From positions 39,595,594-39,659,593 of the forward strand of contig CM034594.1 of assembly GCA_020091685.1 (NCBI GenBank): a stretch of 64,000 nucleotides of DNA, read 5' to 3'. A model generated the notes under the pieces. That model saw nothing but the letters and a program-made list of their open reading frames with translations, ran no database searches and had not been told where the DNA came from. Origin of the DNA: Lutjanus erythropterus. Lineage: Eukaryota > Chordata > Actinopteri > Lutjaniformes > Lutjanidae. Position numbers and translations under genes: made by a program. Below are positions 36,301 through 50,200 of this stretch, in pieces. Positions within the stretch are counted from its first letter, which is position 1; each line of letters starts with the position of its first letter.

Positions 36301-39300
36301 ACGGATAACTTATTTGGCAAGATGGATTCTTGCATGATTTTCTGGTATCTCACAAGGTAAGATGTCATCCCCTCATTAGTAAAATGACCAAATACATTCC
36401 CTTCGTTAAACTGCCCTCTTCATCACTATAGTAAGAGACCCAGACACCATCCTATCCGACCGTAACAGAAAAATTATAGACAAAACCTTACAGACTGATT
36501 TACAACTTAAACCACGTGTTAAATATAAAACAGGGTTGGGTTACTTTAAAAATTTATTCAGATACAGTTAGTAAACCTAAAATACCTTAAAACTGTAGTT
36601 GGTAACCTAATCTGAGTCAAGTAATGTAACGTGATTACTTTCTGTTACTTTTGGATTACCGTAATATAAAATATAGTGAAACTATTTACTGATATTAAGT
36701 TTTATTATGTAGTGGTTGTAGGTTTGTCTGGCTATTCCTACCTTTGTTGTAACTCAGTCAATCAATTTATTGATCACTGCTACTCAGTCAATCAAATCTG
36801 TGTTCTGATAAGCACTGCAATCCAGTCTATAATTGAAATAAATATAAGCAGAAAAATAGCGTCATCATGTCTAAATTATGATTCAGTGTCAGATATACTG
36901 AAGTAGCTGAGTACTCTTGCTGTGTCAACTCTGCATACAGTCAACAGCTGACTGTCATATCAAATAAAGCAAGTATTATCATCTTATATTTATTACCAGT
37001 GTAATAAATACTCATAATAAATAAATGTTATTTTCTTGTTTCAAATAAAATATGGGCTGCATTATTATCTGGACATGTCCAGACATGTTTGAGCCACCAG
37101 AGCCAGAGGACGGTGACATATTGTGACAGAGGACAGTGACAGGATGGGGTTTTTTCCTTCTGTGTCAGGTTGTTGGAGCTGAAGTGAACTGTTGGACTGA
37201 TTTGACTGAGTCGCTGAAGGTATGTTCTTGAGTGACTGTTCAGGAGGGTGGGTGTTGTTCTTGGGGCTTCACGTAGTGTTGGGGACTATATAACACAGCA
37301 TGCCACTGAGCCATATTTCAGGTCTGTCCCAAAACACCTCAACACAGAAATTGTTAACAACAATTGTTGCGACTCCAGTTCATGCACTCTGTCCTTCAGC
37401 ACATACAATAAGTCGCACTGTCACTGTGAGTGTAAAAGCATTGATTACCATGATGCAGCTGGACAGGTAGTTGAAGACAGTTGCTTTGAGTTCAAAGTTC
37501 TCCCGCGGATGATGGAGTACGGCAGGCTGAGCTCGAGGAAGAAGGGCTGGAAGACGGTCAGCTCCTTACGAGGAGCCAAGCCAAAACTTGAGGGACAAAC
37601 AGAAAGCCTCCGTCTCCCAGGTGGTGATGGTGTCGGGGACAGTGAAGGACGATTCGTCGTTCCAGACTCTGGATCAGCAGATACACGACACACAGACACA
37701 TACTGCGAGTTAGAGGAACATACTTTCACTCTCTCAGTGATGTGTGGTCAGGGTAAGCAGTACATCAACAGAGCAAAACAGAAATGATGAGGTTACATGA
37801 TAGGAGAATCCATTTATTATGTCTTCAGGGCAATGGTGGCTACCAGGTAACATCTATTTAAATGACATATTGACATTGTGTGGCTATTATAACAGTTTTA
37901 ATACTTTGCTGTTTGTGCAGCTCCTTTCCTAGCTAGCAGTGCTCCTACTTGGGCCAATACTTAACAGTGGTGGTCTGCATGGATTGGCTATTTCTTAGTT
38001 TAAAATATTTTCAACACTGCCCATCTGTGGTTGCTGGATGAGCAGACTCCAGATCAGTGTGCACATTGCAAAGGTAAAGGAAAACAAGGCATTTTGCCTG
38101 TTCAAGTCTAATATTAACTTGCTGCGTTAACTGAGTGTAAACATACGCCTATCGGGCAAGGATTTCACTGTGTGCTACTACTCAAATTAGCCATAGAAAT
38201 GGCTACAATGACCATCGTGGAACACCATTTTCTGTTCTTGTCCTTATAAAAAGCTAACTTAAATGCTGTGGTTGTGGTCAAGTTTCATTCCAAAATTAAC
38301 AAAAATAAAGGTGAAAATTCCACACAGCAGAAGTTGAGGTCTTGCATTTGAAATCAACAAGAAAACAAATTTAGTGTCAGTGTCTGTCTGTTCACATTAA
38401 GGCATTCTAATTCTGAAGTCAGACAAGAGTTTTGTCCCCACTGAACTACATATGTCTACATGGCGTACATCTGAAGTAGAGGACTCGGACCACTCGTAAA
38501 TTTTGTTCATGCCGAAGAGATGAAGAGATGCAGAAGAGAAAAAAAAAAAATTACAAATTAATGTATGAACTCTATGAACTTTTACAGTGTGTGTGTTGTG
38601 TGTGTGTGTGAGATTCATTCTCGATGGAAAACAAGGGTCATTAATTTCATCTATTTCACCCACCTGTAATCACCTGCTGAATGTTAATTGTTCTGATACG
38701 TGGATTAATAGCAGTCCTAAAAGAGTTTATGCATGAGTCCACCTCTGTAGGCACTATGTGTCACTTTCTGGGGTCTCAAGATAGTAATGTGCCTGATCAC
38801 AGCCCATTTTAAGACAAACACTCTGAGTCCACAGATGGGCTCAAGTACATTTGCTAACGACACAACATGGGTGCTGGGCAAGAAAACGACAACTGCATCT
38901 GTTAAATATCAATGATAGCTGGACAGTTGCCAGCTGAAGATATAAAAAACATTTTCAAGGTTTTCCAAATGTTTAAAACAGGGTCCTTCAGCATACTGTC
39001 TGAATGTACACAAAAATATTAGACTGTTTAGTCAGTAGTATGCAAGATCAGTTGTGGACAAGTTGCAGGTCCGTTGGTCAAGCACATGTGACATTAAGTT
39101 ATGCAACTTATTAAAAATAATTTCTCAGGTGTAATGTAAGCTAAGAGGGAATTTTAAGTTTCCTGTGTGTTTTATGTGTTTATGGGAGAATGTGATTACT
39201 TATGTTAAAACTGGGTTCTGTGTTGTTAATAGTGTCACTGTTAGCTGTAGCACAAGTCAATCGCCCACAGGTGTCAGTGTCTGTACCCTCTACATTCATG

Positions 39301-42300
39301 TTGGGAGCAGAGAACTTTGAGTGGTGTGTGAAATTTACCACAAAGCAGGAAATTAAGTAACCTTATCTATCAATATCTAACACTCAAAATCTCATGGGGA
39401 GTGGCAGTGGCCACCAGGCGGTGGCCTGGGGTGGCCACGGCCACTCAAATCTGTTCCCAGCCACCCACTGGCCACCCCACTGGCAGTCACAAATATCGTT
39501 AGTTAAGCTCAGTGCTACACTTAGCCAATCAGAGCGACAAAACGGTTCCTTCCCCTTGATTGGCTCATTGTCTAACAGTGATGTCAATCACCATTCATTC
39601 CATTGGTTCTGAGTAGGTTGCAACTCCGACAGCATCGCCATTGATCCGCATCGATCAGCAGCACCGATCAAGGACTATGATAGTCATAATTTCTTTTGTA
39701 AAAAGAAGGGAAAGTAATATTCGATCGTGACATGTGCTAACTATAAGGTGCTGCTACAGCAACCTGTTAAAGCAGCACTGCTGTGCTTTAACTTATTTGA
39801 GTTATGTAACGTTCAATGCATGAGGCATAGTCAGCTAACGTTAGCTGCTGCTATTATTTCAATTTGCAGACCATGAAGAAAGTCAACAGACATCAAAATT
39901 AGCACAGGAGGAGAGAGAGAGATGGTTAAGCAGCAGAGGTATAGTGATGAAACATGTCAGAATCAGAATAAAAGGTTTCTGTTTGTATCTGGAAATACCT
40001 GCTTTTTCTGTTTTGATTGCAATAATGTACACCGTAAATGAATGATAACATGATAACTAGCCAATTTAAAAAAAAAAAAAAATCACCTAACATATACATT
40101 AAAATAAAACAGGACTGTTGTGAGACTCAAAATGTTAACTGTACTGTTATTAGTCTGCACACAGATCATTAGTAACATTAAATATAACATAATAAAGACA
40201 ACAAGTTATCAATGAGCTTCCTCAAGCCTTTCTGATAGTTTTCTGCTAGCCTATATACTACAGTATAATAAAAGATAGTAATAGTAGTACTAGTAAAATA
40301 AAATTCCTGAAATTATGACTTTTGGTTCTGTGTATGCCACCCCAAGATTTTAAGTGGCCACCTGGCCACCCCTATGAAAAATTTCTGCAGGCGCCACTGG
40401 GAGTGGGCTGACCCCACCCCTGCTTGATTTGTGTCCCAGGACATGTGGCCATAACAAGTTGTCACTTTTTTTCCAAATTGAAAGTGAAACTCTTCCTCAA
40501 GACTTGTACCTGGTGAGCACAAAAAATTTATATCATTATTTAAAGGGGTTTGTAGTCTGACTCACTGGATGCACACTGCAGGTATAAGCTTGCCATTTGT
40601 TGCTTGGTTTCAGTAAACATCTGGCAGGAAACAACAACAACAACCTCTGAACTGCAACCTACTTTAAAAATGACAAATTAGCATGTGCAACACTAATGCA
40701 CAATAAACAAGCTAGCAGGTATTACTGTGTGTTTGGGGTGATTTTCCATTTTAATGCCAGACCTCACCTTCCAACATGCAAGGTTCCACACAATAAGTTC
40801 ATTCTTGACACTATTGCAGAAACACTGTCACTGCATCTGGGCTTAGCCCCACCCTAGAGAGTTGTGAGTGGTTTTAAAAATGCAAATAAGGTAGGTATTT
40901 TTCCCTATCTGAGAATGCTTATGTGTGGAGCCAGACCTTTGATCAGCCCTGAGCACTTTGGAGAGAGGTCTGGCTATGTGAGACTGAGAGACTTGTGACA
41001 GAAGCTCACCCAACTTCCACCAGGTTCCATATCCAAGTCTCAGGGAAGAAAGTGCGGACCGTCTGTGAGACATCATGTTCATGTAACATTGGCATCGACA
41101 TTACATAATGCCTCATGGCTGAGGAAAGAGGATAATGTTAGACCAGTATCAGGGTAAACTTGAAACAGTGAACTATAACTGTGAATATTCAGAATGCTTG
41201 ACTTGATGGAGCCAAAGAAAGATCTCATAAAACTTACAATCATACGGTAGTATTCTGTTCCTTGAATTTCACATGATGGTATCTGATGAGCAAATTTGTT
41301 TGCCATCTTCAGGCCCAAGTTCTAGATGAACCAGCAGCATATAAAAATGTCACTGCAAAGCTTGGTCTGTATTGGGGTATCAACTGTACAGTTTGTTTTT
41401 CAGTATATTTCACTGCATTTCCACAGCAAAGGCTGTCAGAAATCAATTTGGAAATTACTGCACAAGGTACCTCAAAACTGTTTGAGCATCATTTTTCTAA
41501 GTAAACTCCACGGGGTGGCAAAAATGATAATCTTTTGTCTCACCGTAAACACGATGGACGATCTCGAACATCATGTGGGAAATGAAAGCTCTCTTAACAG
41601 GCAACAAGTCAAATATCTGTAAAGAAATGTTGAGCTAATTAATGACCAAATATTTGTCTTTCTCTTAAATAACAAAATCATACAAGTGATAGCATTTCTA
41701 TTAAGATAGTGCCTTTCCCTCTCTGTGAAATGATTACTCTGTTACTCATTCGTGTCATATAGTATACAATGATGGAAGGATTCCAAATTACGACTTTAAA
41801 GTCTTCAAAGCATCAGAGAAAAGTCCACTCAGTCAGAATTCATTTCTTTAGGGCAGGTGGGGTTATTGAACATTACATGTCCTGGTCATTTAAAGCAGTT
41901 TGGAGTGGGTAATGGTGGGTAATTCCCCACATCAGATTTTCAGACCCAATTATAGCCCATTGTCCTGACAGCATGTCCAAACCACAGTAATCCAAAAATA
42001 TCCCAATGGACCAAAAGCCCATTTTTCCAACAGACTCTTATCCTGTACTGTATTTGAAAATGCAAGTGTCAGGTTACCTTTGTTGTCATGGTAACAACAA
42101 CAAACATAAATAACAACATAACAACATAAATGTTGTGAAATCTACCTTGCTTAGGTTTAGAGTTTGGAGCAAAGGGGCAATGGGAATAACGGTTGTTTGA
42201 CAGATGAGCTTTTGGTCCAATGTCACATTTGTCAGACTATTAGAATAATGGACCAACCCATGGATAAAAAGACAGCTATTACTCTCCAGTAAAAGTGACT

Positions 42301-44198
42301 TTCATACTGAAGGAATCAGACAAGTACTTAGGTGTCTAAGGTACAATTCAAATATTCAAAACCTCATTAGATTTTATAGGCCCACAAGTTACGTCGGATG
42401 ATTGACTTTAGCTAAGATGAGAAGTTTGTTAGCTTTCCATTGTCTTTGTAACTCACACAGCAACATAACAAATTGACTTCAGAGATTTACAGACATCTAG
42501 GGTTAAATTTACTGACCCTTGTCCTACTGGCCAGCTTCGCTTGGAGCTCAGTGTTTTCTCTATTTTAGCAGGAAATAGTTTAATAATAATAAAGATCATT
42601 ATTGTTTGCTTTCCCTAAAAACACATTTTGCCAACCAGTTCCAGGATGTAGACCTATAACGTTTAGACTAATAACTCACTACTGTAACATGGAACACAAT
42701 AAATAAACAAAATAATCTGATGCATCTGCTGTGGTTGATCTCAACAGTTACCCTGTCTGCATCCAGAATCTTTCCTGGTTCCTTGATGAGGACGCTCTGG
42801 TCAATGGCGCTCACACCACACAGAGAGTCTGGATTGGCTGACACCTGCAGGGTGGTTTCTTCTCCTGGTACAGCTGTGGATGGAGAAAACTCCAAGGACA
42901 CCTGACACACAAAAACACATGCATACACACACGCACATACAGACAAACAAGTATATAATATGTACATAGAATTATTTTTTAGATGACAGACAGCAGCAGA
43001 TAAATTTGTTTGTATGGAGGCAGATAGAGCTCAGTGGTGAACTTAGTATATTCTGACTCATAAAAATACATTTAGCAATGACACTAAGAATTTGCTGCAG
43101 AGTAGTTTAGTGTGCCAAAGTAAACCTTTGTGTTACACAGAGACTAGTTCTTCCAGACCTGACTGTAGTATTTGAAAGAAAAATGTTTCCATTAGGGTTT
43201 GTAATTATTGCCAGCGCAAAGGGCCTTATCTTATCTTATCTTATCTTGATGATTTGGTCATTTTCAGTAACACCTGGGAGGAACATCTGCACAGAATAGG
43301 GTAATATTTAAATCGGAGGTTTTAAAGTGCCCAAACTGATATATCATTTCACACATACATCTGACAAGATCAAATTAATCTTCAAATACAGTCATTTTCC
43401 ACACTGACCTTGTGACTGAAACATTTCTCAGTCGAGAAGTCAGCACTGTGGCAATCACATTTTCACTGGGAGTGTAAGCCACAACCTGAACATATGGTGC
43501 AGTCTCTGGAGACACTTTCAATGTAAAGGACACCTCTCCTCAGTCACTGAAACAGCAAACTGAATGTTATGATCAAATATATTAATCAACACATTTACAG
43601 ATTCTATTTACATCTACAAGTTCAGGTATTGAAAGCTAAGAAAAAGAAGATCATTTCTTTCCATCAGTCTCTTGTTTCATCTCTCCTGTCTTTTTCTACA
43701 GGTGTAAAATGAAGCAAGAAATCCACAGAATAATATTTGAATTGTGAAACAGAACTGGCACAAGAGTGGTGTCTATAAATCTAACTTTATTGATAGATGA
43801 TCCTTGGTAACTCATTTGTCAAACCATCTTTACCTACCAGGATTATTTTGCACTTCCACCTTTTGAAATCCTTGCATGACAATAGTTCCTCGGGATAACA
43901 CCTGGAGAATTGAATGGAAAATGGTTCAAATGATTTACTCACCTCAGACCATGACATTTTAAGAGCCAACACACACAACACACTTCAGTTACAGTACATG
44001 AATTCTTGTGCTTCACTTTTCCACAGCAGAAATGGACAACAATCAACACAGTTTACCCTCAGAGACATCAGCATGTTAATATATGATGGTTGGATCAGAA
44101 AAAAACAACACACCCTAAAACAGAGGATTTTGTCGTGTGCCCCTTCAACAGGAGATTCTATCTCTGTGTTACAGTTTATCACAGTGTAAAGCAACGAC

Positions 44199-44233
<35 letters not shown>

Positions 44234-47200
44234 TTATGCCTCACCACTTCCTCCCACAGTACAAAAATGACACCATAAAACCCTAGATTTGAGTGCTGCC
44301 ATCTTGTGCTGACTTCATTTGGAGCCAGTCTGCGCAGTAGTGATCAGCGTTGAACCATGGTATCAAATTTCTGCCCATAAAACCAGCTGATTCAGTGATC
44401 CTCTCCATTTTACATATGTCATTGGTGTAAACACATTTTGCCACTACTCACCAAATACATCACATCCACAGAGCCCTGGGTCTCTCCTGCTATCGTATAT
44501 TGGATGAAGATGTTCTCCTCTTTGTCACAGGAAGTGGTTTCTCCTTGTTCTTCACATTCAGAGAGCTGATTGATTTCGAATGAGGAGAAGATGGCTGAAC
44601 CATTGACAAAACTGAAGACTCTCATAGTGCGGCCGATATCCCGGCCTTTGTGTGAGTCTAGCCTGGATTGTAGAAAAGCACAATTATATTATATTACTAT
44701 TATACTACTACTACTATTATGTTTAGCATTATAAATTACTGTCAGAGGTAGCGAGCTCATTAGGAGTCTTAACATAAGTATTCCTGCTTGTGTTACTGAC
44801 TGTTTGCTTCTGACCCCTTTGTGGGGTTACAAGTTAGATGAGACATAACTTCATACTCCATATCAGCCAGTTAGTGTTGCAGCACAGTTCTCTTTAATAA
44901 AAGCCAGGTTCTACACTGCTAGCATTTCTTTCTACATTCAAGGAAAATTAGAGGTGTGAATGTGAAAATTATTGTGTTGCAGCAGTGTTATACGATTCAA
45001 ACTGACAGGTAACCAGTGAAAGGCAGCAGGGATTACAGATGGTTTTCTGCATCCTCTTTGAGCACAAGAGGTGGCCAGAGGTGATTTTTCCTCTCATAAG
45101 ATGTAAGTTTGCCAAGCTGTGAACTCTCTCTCCAGCTGTCACCACTCTCATCATGGTTGTCATCACAGCCTATTCCCGGAGTTCACCGGCGAGCCAGATT
45201 GACATGGTAGTTTCATACATCTAGTGACACTGAACATATCATACGATCACATACCACTGATCTTATGAATAAAAACTAGAGGAGATTTGTGGACATCCAG
45301 TGCTTGATATGAGCAAGACATTTGAGGATATACTATGTAGCATCAGTAACCAGCACAAAGTTTTATCTGGACATACAACTGAATGTCATCCACAAAGCAG
45401 TGGAAGTTCATATGTTCAAGGGGCTGCACATATAATAAGGGGACTCCAGAAGTAGTCACAGTGAAGGCAACTCCAACCAGTAAAGAACTATATCAAGTAT
45501 TCATCCAAATAATGCATATGTTACACAGCCAAGTCAAATGTTTAGAATCCTTGATCCATTGCATCCTATTTAGGAACCAGTTATGGTTTCAGCTGTTGAG
45601 TTCATTATCATCATATTTTGTGAGTCAGCCATATAAAAATATTCCATGTATCTGTACAATGTTCTGGTTATACTAATGAATATTGAAATGGCAACTGCCA
45701 ACCAAGGTGATGACTGACTTGTGTTGTTGGCTATACTCTGGACATTTAAGCATATTGTGGACTAAATACTTGTGAGCAGATTCAACCCTAATATCATAAT
45801 CATTCATTTACTCTTAATTGGATGTCTCCACTGTGGTTGGATGTGTTTAATGAGAAAGTGGCAATTCCATCACTGTCAGTTGTGAGGTTCTGTAGCAGAT
45901 GTGCTGACCACTCTTCACCATGGAACAAATAGACCGTCTTGTCAGGAATAGGTGTATTATTGAAGTAAACAGCTTTAACCTGTTGGAAGCAGAAAGGTGT
46001 ATCAATGAGAATGCACATGGCTTCAGTTGTACTGTAGTCCTCACAGTGAAGAAGTGAAGACGGGATCTTTCACTTACTTTTCCTTCCAGAATTGATTCTT
46101 CTTCATAAACCTTGGGTGTATCAATAAAAGACAGCCTTCCAAGCACGTAAGAAAGCGTCATTTCTTTCTCTTGTGAGTGTGAAATACCTGTAAGAAAAGC
46201 CTGCATTTAAAATAGTGTGTATGCAATATTGTTGAAACATCTTTCAAAAACATGATCTTTTTAAAATACGATAACTGAAACTTGCCTGTCCCTCCTCTTC
46301 CATTCTGGCCTTGAGATGCAGTTTATCCTGCAGTTTCTCTTTGTTAACTTCAGTGAAAGTGGACATCTCAAACATAAATGTTACACAGCCATTCTTTTCA
46401 GTCTAGATAGACACACACAAAAAAATTAAAGACATTATTTAGCCACTAAATCATTTTATCCAGCCAACTGTGCTTGTCATTTGTAACCAAAACTATTGAC
46501 AGAGGGGCCTCATTCATAAAACTGTTCTAAGTTTTATACTTGAACTTAATCTTAAAGTGATAGTTCACCTAAAAATGAAATTTCAATCAATATCTACTCA
46601 CCTGTGCTGATGTGAGGATGGGTGAAGATCTCCAGTTCACAAAACACTCCCAGAGCTCCCAAATCCAGTACAATTGAAGTGAACAGTGACCAGTTTTGAA
46701 ATGTAAAAAGAACACAAGAAAAACAAACAAAATGTCTCCATACTGCTCGTGGTGTAATCCAAGTGTCCGTAGCCCCAACAGTAAAATCTGACTCAAAAAG
46801 ACTATATTTAAACCATGTTTTTAGCCAAATGTCAACTGCAGCCTCTCCGACCTGATCCTCGTGCACACACCTGAAGTGGTTTCAAGGCTCTCACCCAGCC
46901 AACGCAACACAAGATATCGAGATCTCGTGATACCTTCACACCTGTGTTTACATGCTACCTGGAAGTGACTCAGACAACAGAGAGAGATCTGCTCAGAAAT
47001 AGTGACTTGTTACACGCAGTTGACTGCAAACTTAACAAAGAAGAAAATGTCTGAGGACTTGACATAGAAGAGGAACATCATTTAGGCTAAAAGGCGCTTG
47101 GGATTACACCATACGATTAGTATGGAGACATTTATTGAATTTTGTGTTCTTTTATTTAAAACTCTCACCAGTTATACTAGTTTATTTCTAACGCTGTTTT

Positions 47201-50200
47201 CTAGTGAAGCTTTGGGAGTGTTTAGTGAACTGGAGATCTTCACCAATCCTCACATCAGCAGAAACTGAAACTCTGAGTGAATGCAAGCACATCACAAACT
47301 GCAGGAGTTTTGTCTCCATCTCCCAGTAGGCCTCACACAGGGCATCTGTACTAACCCCATATGCATGTACATGCCTAGAACCTGCTCTGTCTCTTTGTTT
47401 ACTGACTTGCACTCTTTTTGTACACTGTACAGGTTTGTTTGTTCTGCAGTTTCCTGTAGCATTACATCAGTGACAAACTGTTTGAAATACATGTATGGTG
47501 TCCAGTCACACCTGTCCTGTGCCTTCCTCAACACTTGTGAAATTGACAGATGGAGCTTGATATTGTATTTTCTCCATCTGTATTCTTTCCTTTGCCCTTC
47601 ACTGACTCCTTCCTGATTGTGTCCTGTGTTGTTGTTGGGACCTCAACTTCTGTGCTTGTCTGGGCTACACTTTCATCTAATAGTCTTCCTTATCACTGCT
47701 ATCTGAACTTGAACATCATGCATGGCCTGAGCCCATTCCTCCTCATCCTCCACATCATCTTCCCTAAGTGCTCCATGTCACTTGAATTGCCATCCATTAT
47801 CATGTTGATGACATTTTCCATGTACTTTCTTTGTCTCTCTCTTCCTCTATTCTTTTTGACATCTAAAAATACACATAACAAATTGGTCAATATAGCATAG
47901 CGATTATGCTTTCAGATGAATTCTTATTGTGAAAATATGCAAAATGTATTTCAAGATGGCTTTTCAATCATTAATTAGATTAAATAAATCATGAAAATAG
48001 TGTGTGTTTGTATTGTGGTAGGAATGATAACATCACAAAAATGTGACATGACCGTTCAGCGATAAAACACCTTATATACCTTGAGTATCAAATGTGATAC
48101 ACATTTTTTAACACAATTTAACTGACATATAAATAATGAATTATTTAGTAATTATGCATTGTTTCAATACAGAAAATATTTATTTTTAAAATGAGTTACA
48201 ATTTTAATGTTATTCTTACTGTAACTTCTTGAAAATTAGTTAAGATTTTCCTGCCAAAAGTGTGTGGAAGATTTAATGACAACGGCCATTTTGAAAAGGC
48301 AAAAACACCCTTCCACTGCCTGCAGTGCAATGATAATCCACTAGATGGCAGAATACATGTATCAGGTCGTATACAACAGATTTTACGGAAAGTATTGGTC
48401 ATGTTGATAAAATAGAGGTCTCAGAAACTCGCATAGCAAATGTATTTAAAATGGTTTAAGTTTGATTTACTTCAGAGTTACAGGTCACTACAGTGGTGAG
48501 CTCCATGTTAGATTCCTTCAAAGTCTTCACTACATACATTATAATGTATTGTATTATAAGCCTGGAAAGACATGGGTGTCAACCACAACTTGACTGGTTA
48601 TTATTTTTTTAATCTATTTTTGGCTGCTCTGTTTTAAATGACCATATTCCCAGCCACTACGTCATGTTAATGTCATTGAACTTTGAAAATCTCTGGTGGT
48701 TGCATCTGACAGTTCTGTTGGCATTGCAGTAGGTGCTTCACTATTTCTCTGACAGGAATCTGCACTCTACTGAATGAACTCATCTAGTTAAACCTGAGTT
48801 CTGAAACACACAGCACTGTGAAACACAAAGCCTAATTTACTAGAGGAGCTCTGTAATATATAAAGGCTGTTTGATAACTAATACTGAAGCATCAGAAATG
48901 ACTTGAAGAATACATTTTTATATGAAAGAATGTGTCAGTAACACACTCTCAGCCTTAATGTCTAAACACAGTTAAAGGTATATTCTCTTCACAGTGGGAT
49001 TTTGACTGCAAAGAAAATGTCATTCAGAAAAATGTCATCAAACTGTCTGAGAAAATTATGATTAAAATGTCTGCTGAAATTCTGACAAAAATAAAATTTC
49101 TACCTAGTAAAGCTGACTAAAACACTAAAATGTGGTTTACCCAACTAAAATCTTCAGTGAGCAAGTAAGACTAAATCTGAATTTAAAATAAGTTTCATTA
49201 TTAACACAGATTATGATGACAAAGATAATAATGAATTATAAAATACAATGCAATTTCAAGGTGCTTTAGTGTAAAAATAATTGGAAATGGAGATGTCCTG
49301 CTGTCTCCATATTGTGCACTCTCACCTCTCAAACCAGGAGATCTGTCTCCTCGTTTGAAAATCTTCTCTTTTTACTCCTGTTTATTTCTCCATTATGATG
49401 CCAACACTTTATGGTCTGGGTGCACCTGCTTCTTAAAGGTGATGAGAGCTGATTTTCTGATTGGTTTATTGCATGTTTGGCCTAAAACACACCCATGAAT
49501 TAATCAGGCCACATGTGCACAGCTGATAGGTGTCTCCCACTGTGCGCTGTGTGTGTAAGGTGGACAGAGCAGGACAGCAAAGGTGGTTTGGACACGCCTT
49601 GAATAAATTAAAACCATTGCAGCTTGTGCTTTGAACTTGCACTTTAGATCAGGGTAAGATAGGGCCCACTGTTTTTGTGCTGATGCTGGAACAAAGGAGC
49701 TCCAAAGCAGCTGCAGTTATGAGTTCTTTGTGTGAAATAAAGATCTGACTTTTCAAAGTGAGAAAATGTAAAACAACAACTCTACTTGTTTCTGTCACTA
49801 GTGAATCAATAGTAACTGTACCTGCTTTGTTTCATTGAAGCATGGGCGGAGCCTCCAGGTGGGCTGAGCGTTCTAAACTCTTCCCTCAGAGGTCGGCACA
49901 TCTCAACTTCAACACTGGCTGGTACAGACTGTCCATATGTATACCTGATTAGATGTAAAGTTTTCAGTCAGTGTGTTCTTGACTTATTCACCAATGCAGA
50001 TTGTTTTAAATCATCAAAATGTCACAAGTCACCATCTGTGACAAAGTCTCATTACTTACTTTGCACAGACTTCCACTCTGATTTCCTCCTGTCCAATGCT
50101 TATTTCATCAGACACCTTTACTTTTACATCGAATTTTGCAAAACTGAGGACAAAGTGAGGAGTTAGTCTTCTTTGTTTGTCATAAACTGTGGAAGGAAAA

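Noticed and set aside
43787..43981. Frame with [12 protein letters not shown] as the missing A2M exon
   Set aside because: Position fits, but similarity to the expected exon is too weak to call; mentioned only as a candidate.
47281..47900. Plus-strand frames of 111 and 116 codons in an A2M intron
   Set aside because: No domain, no splice logic, composition like the intron.
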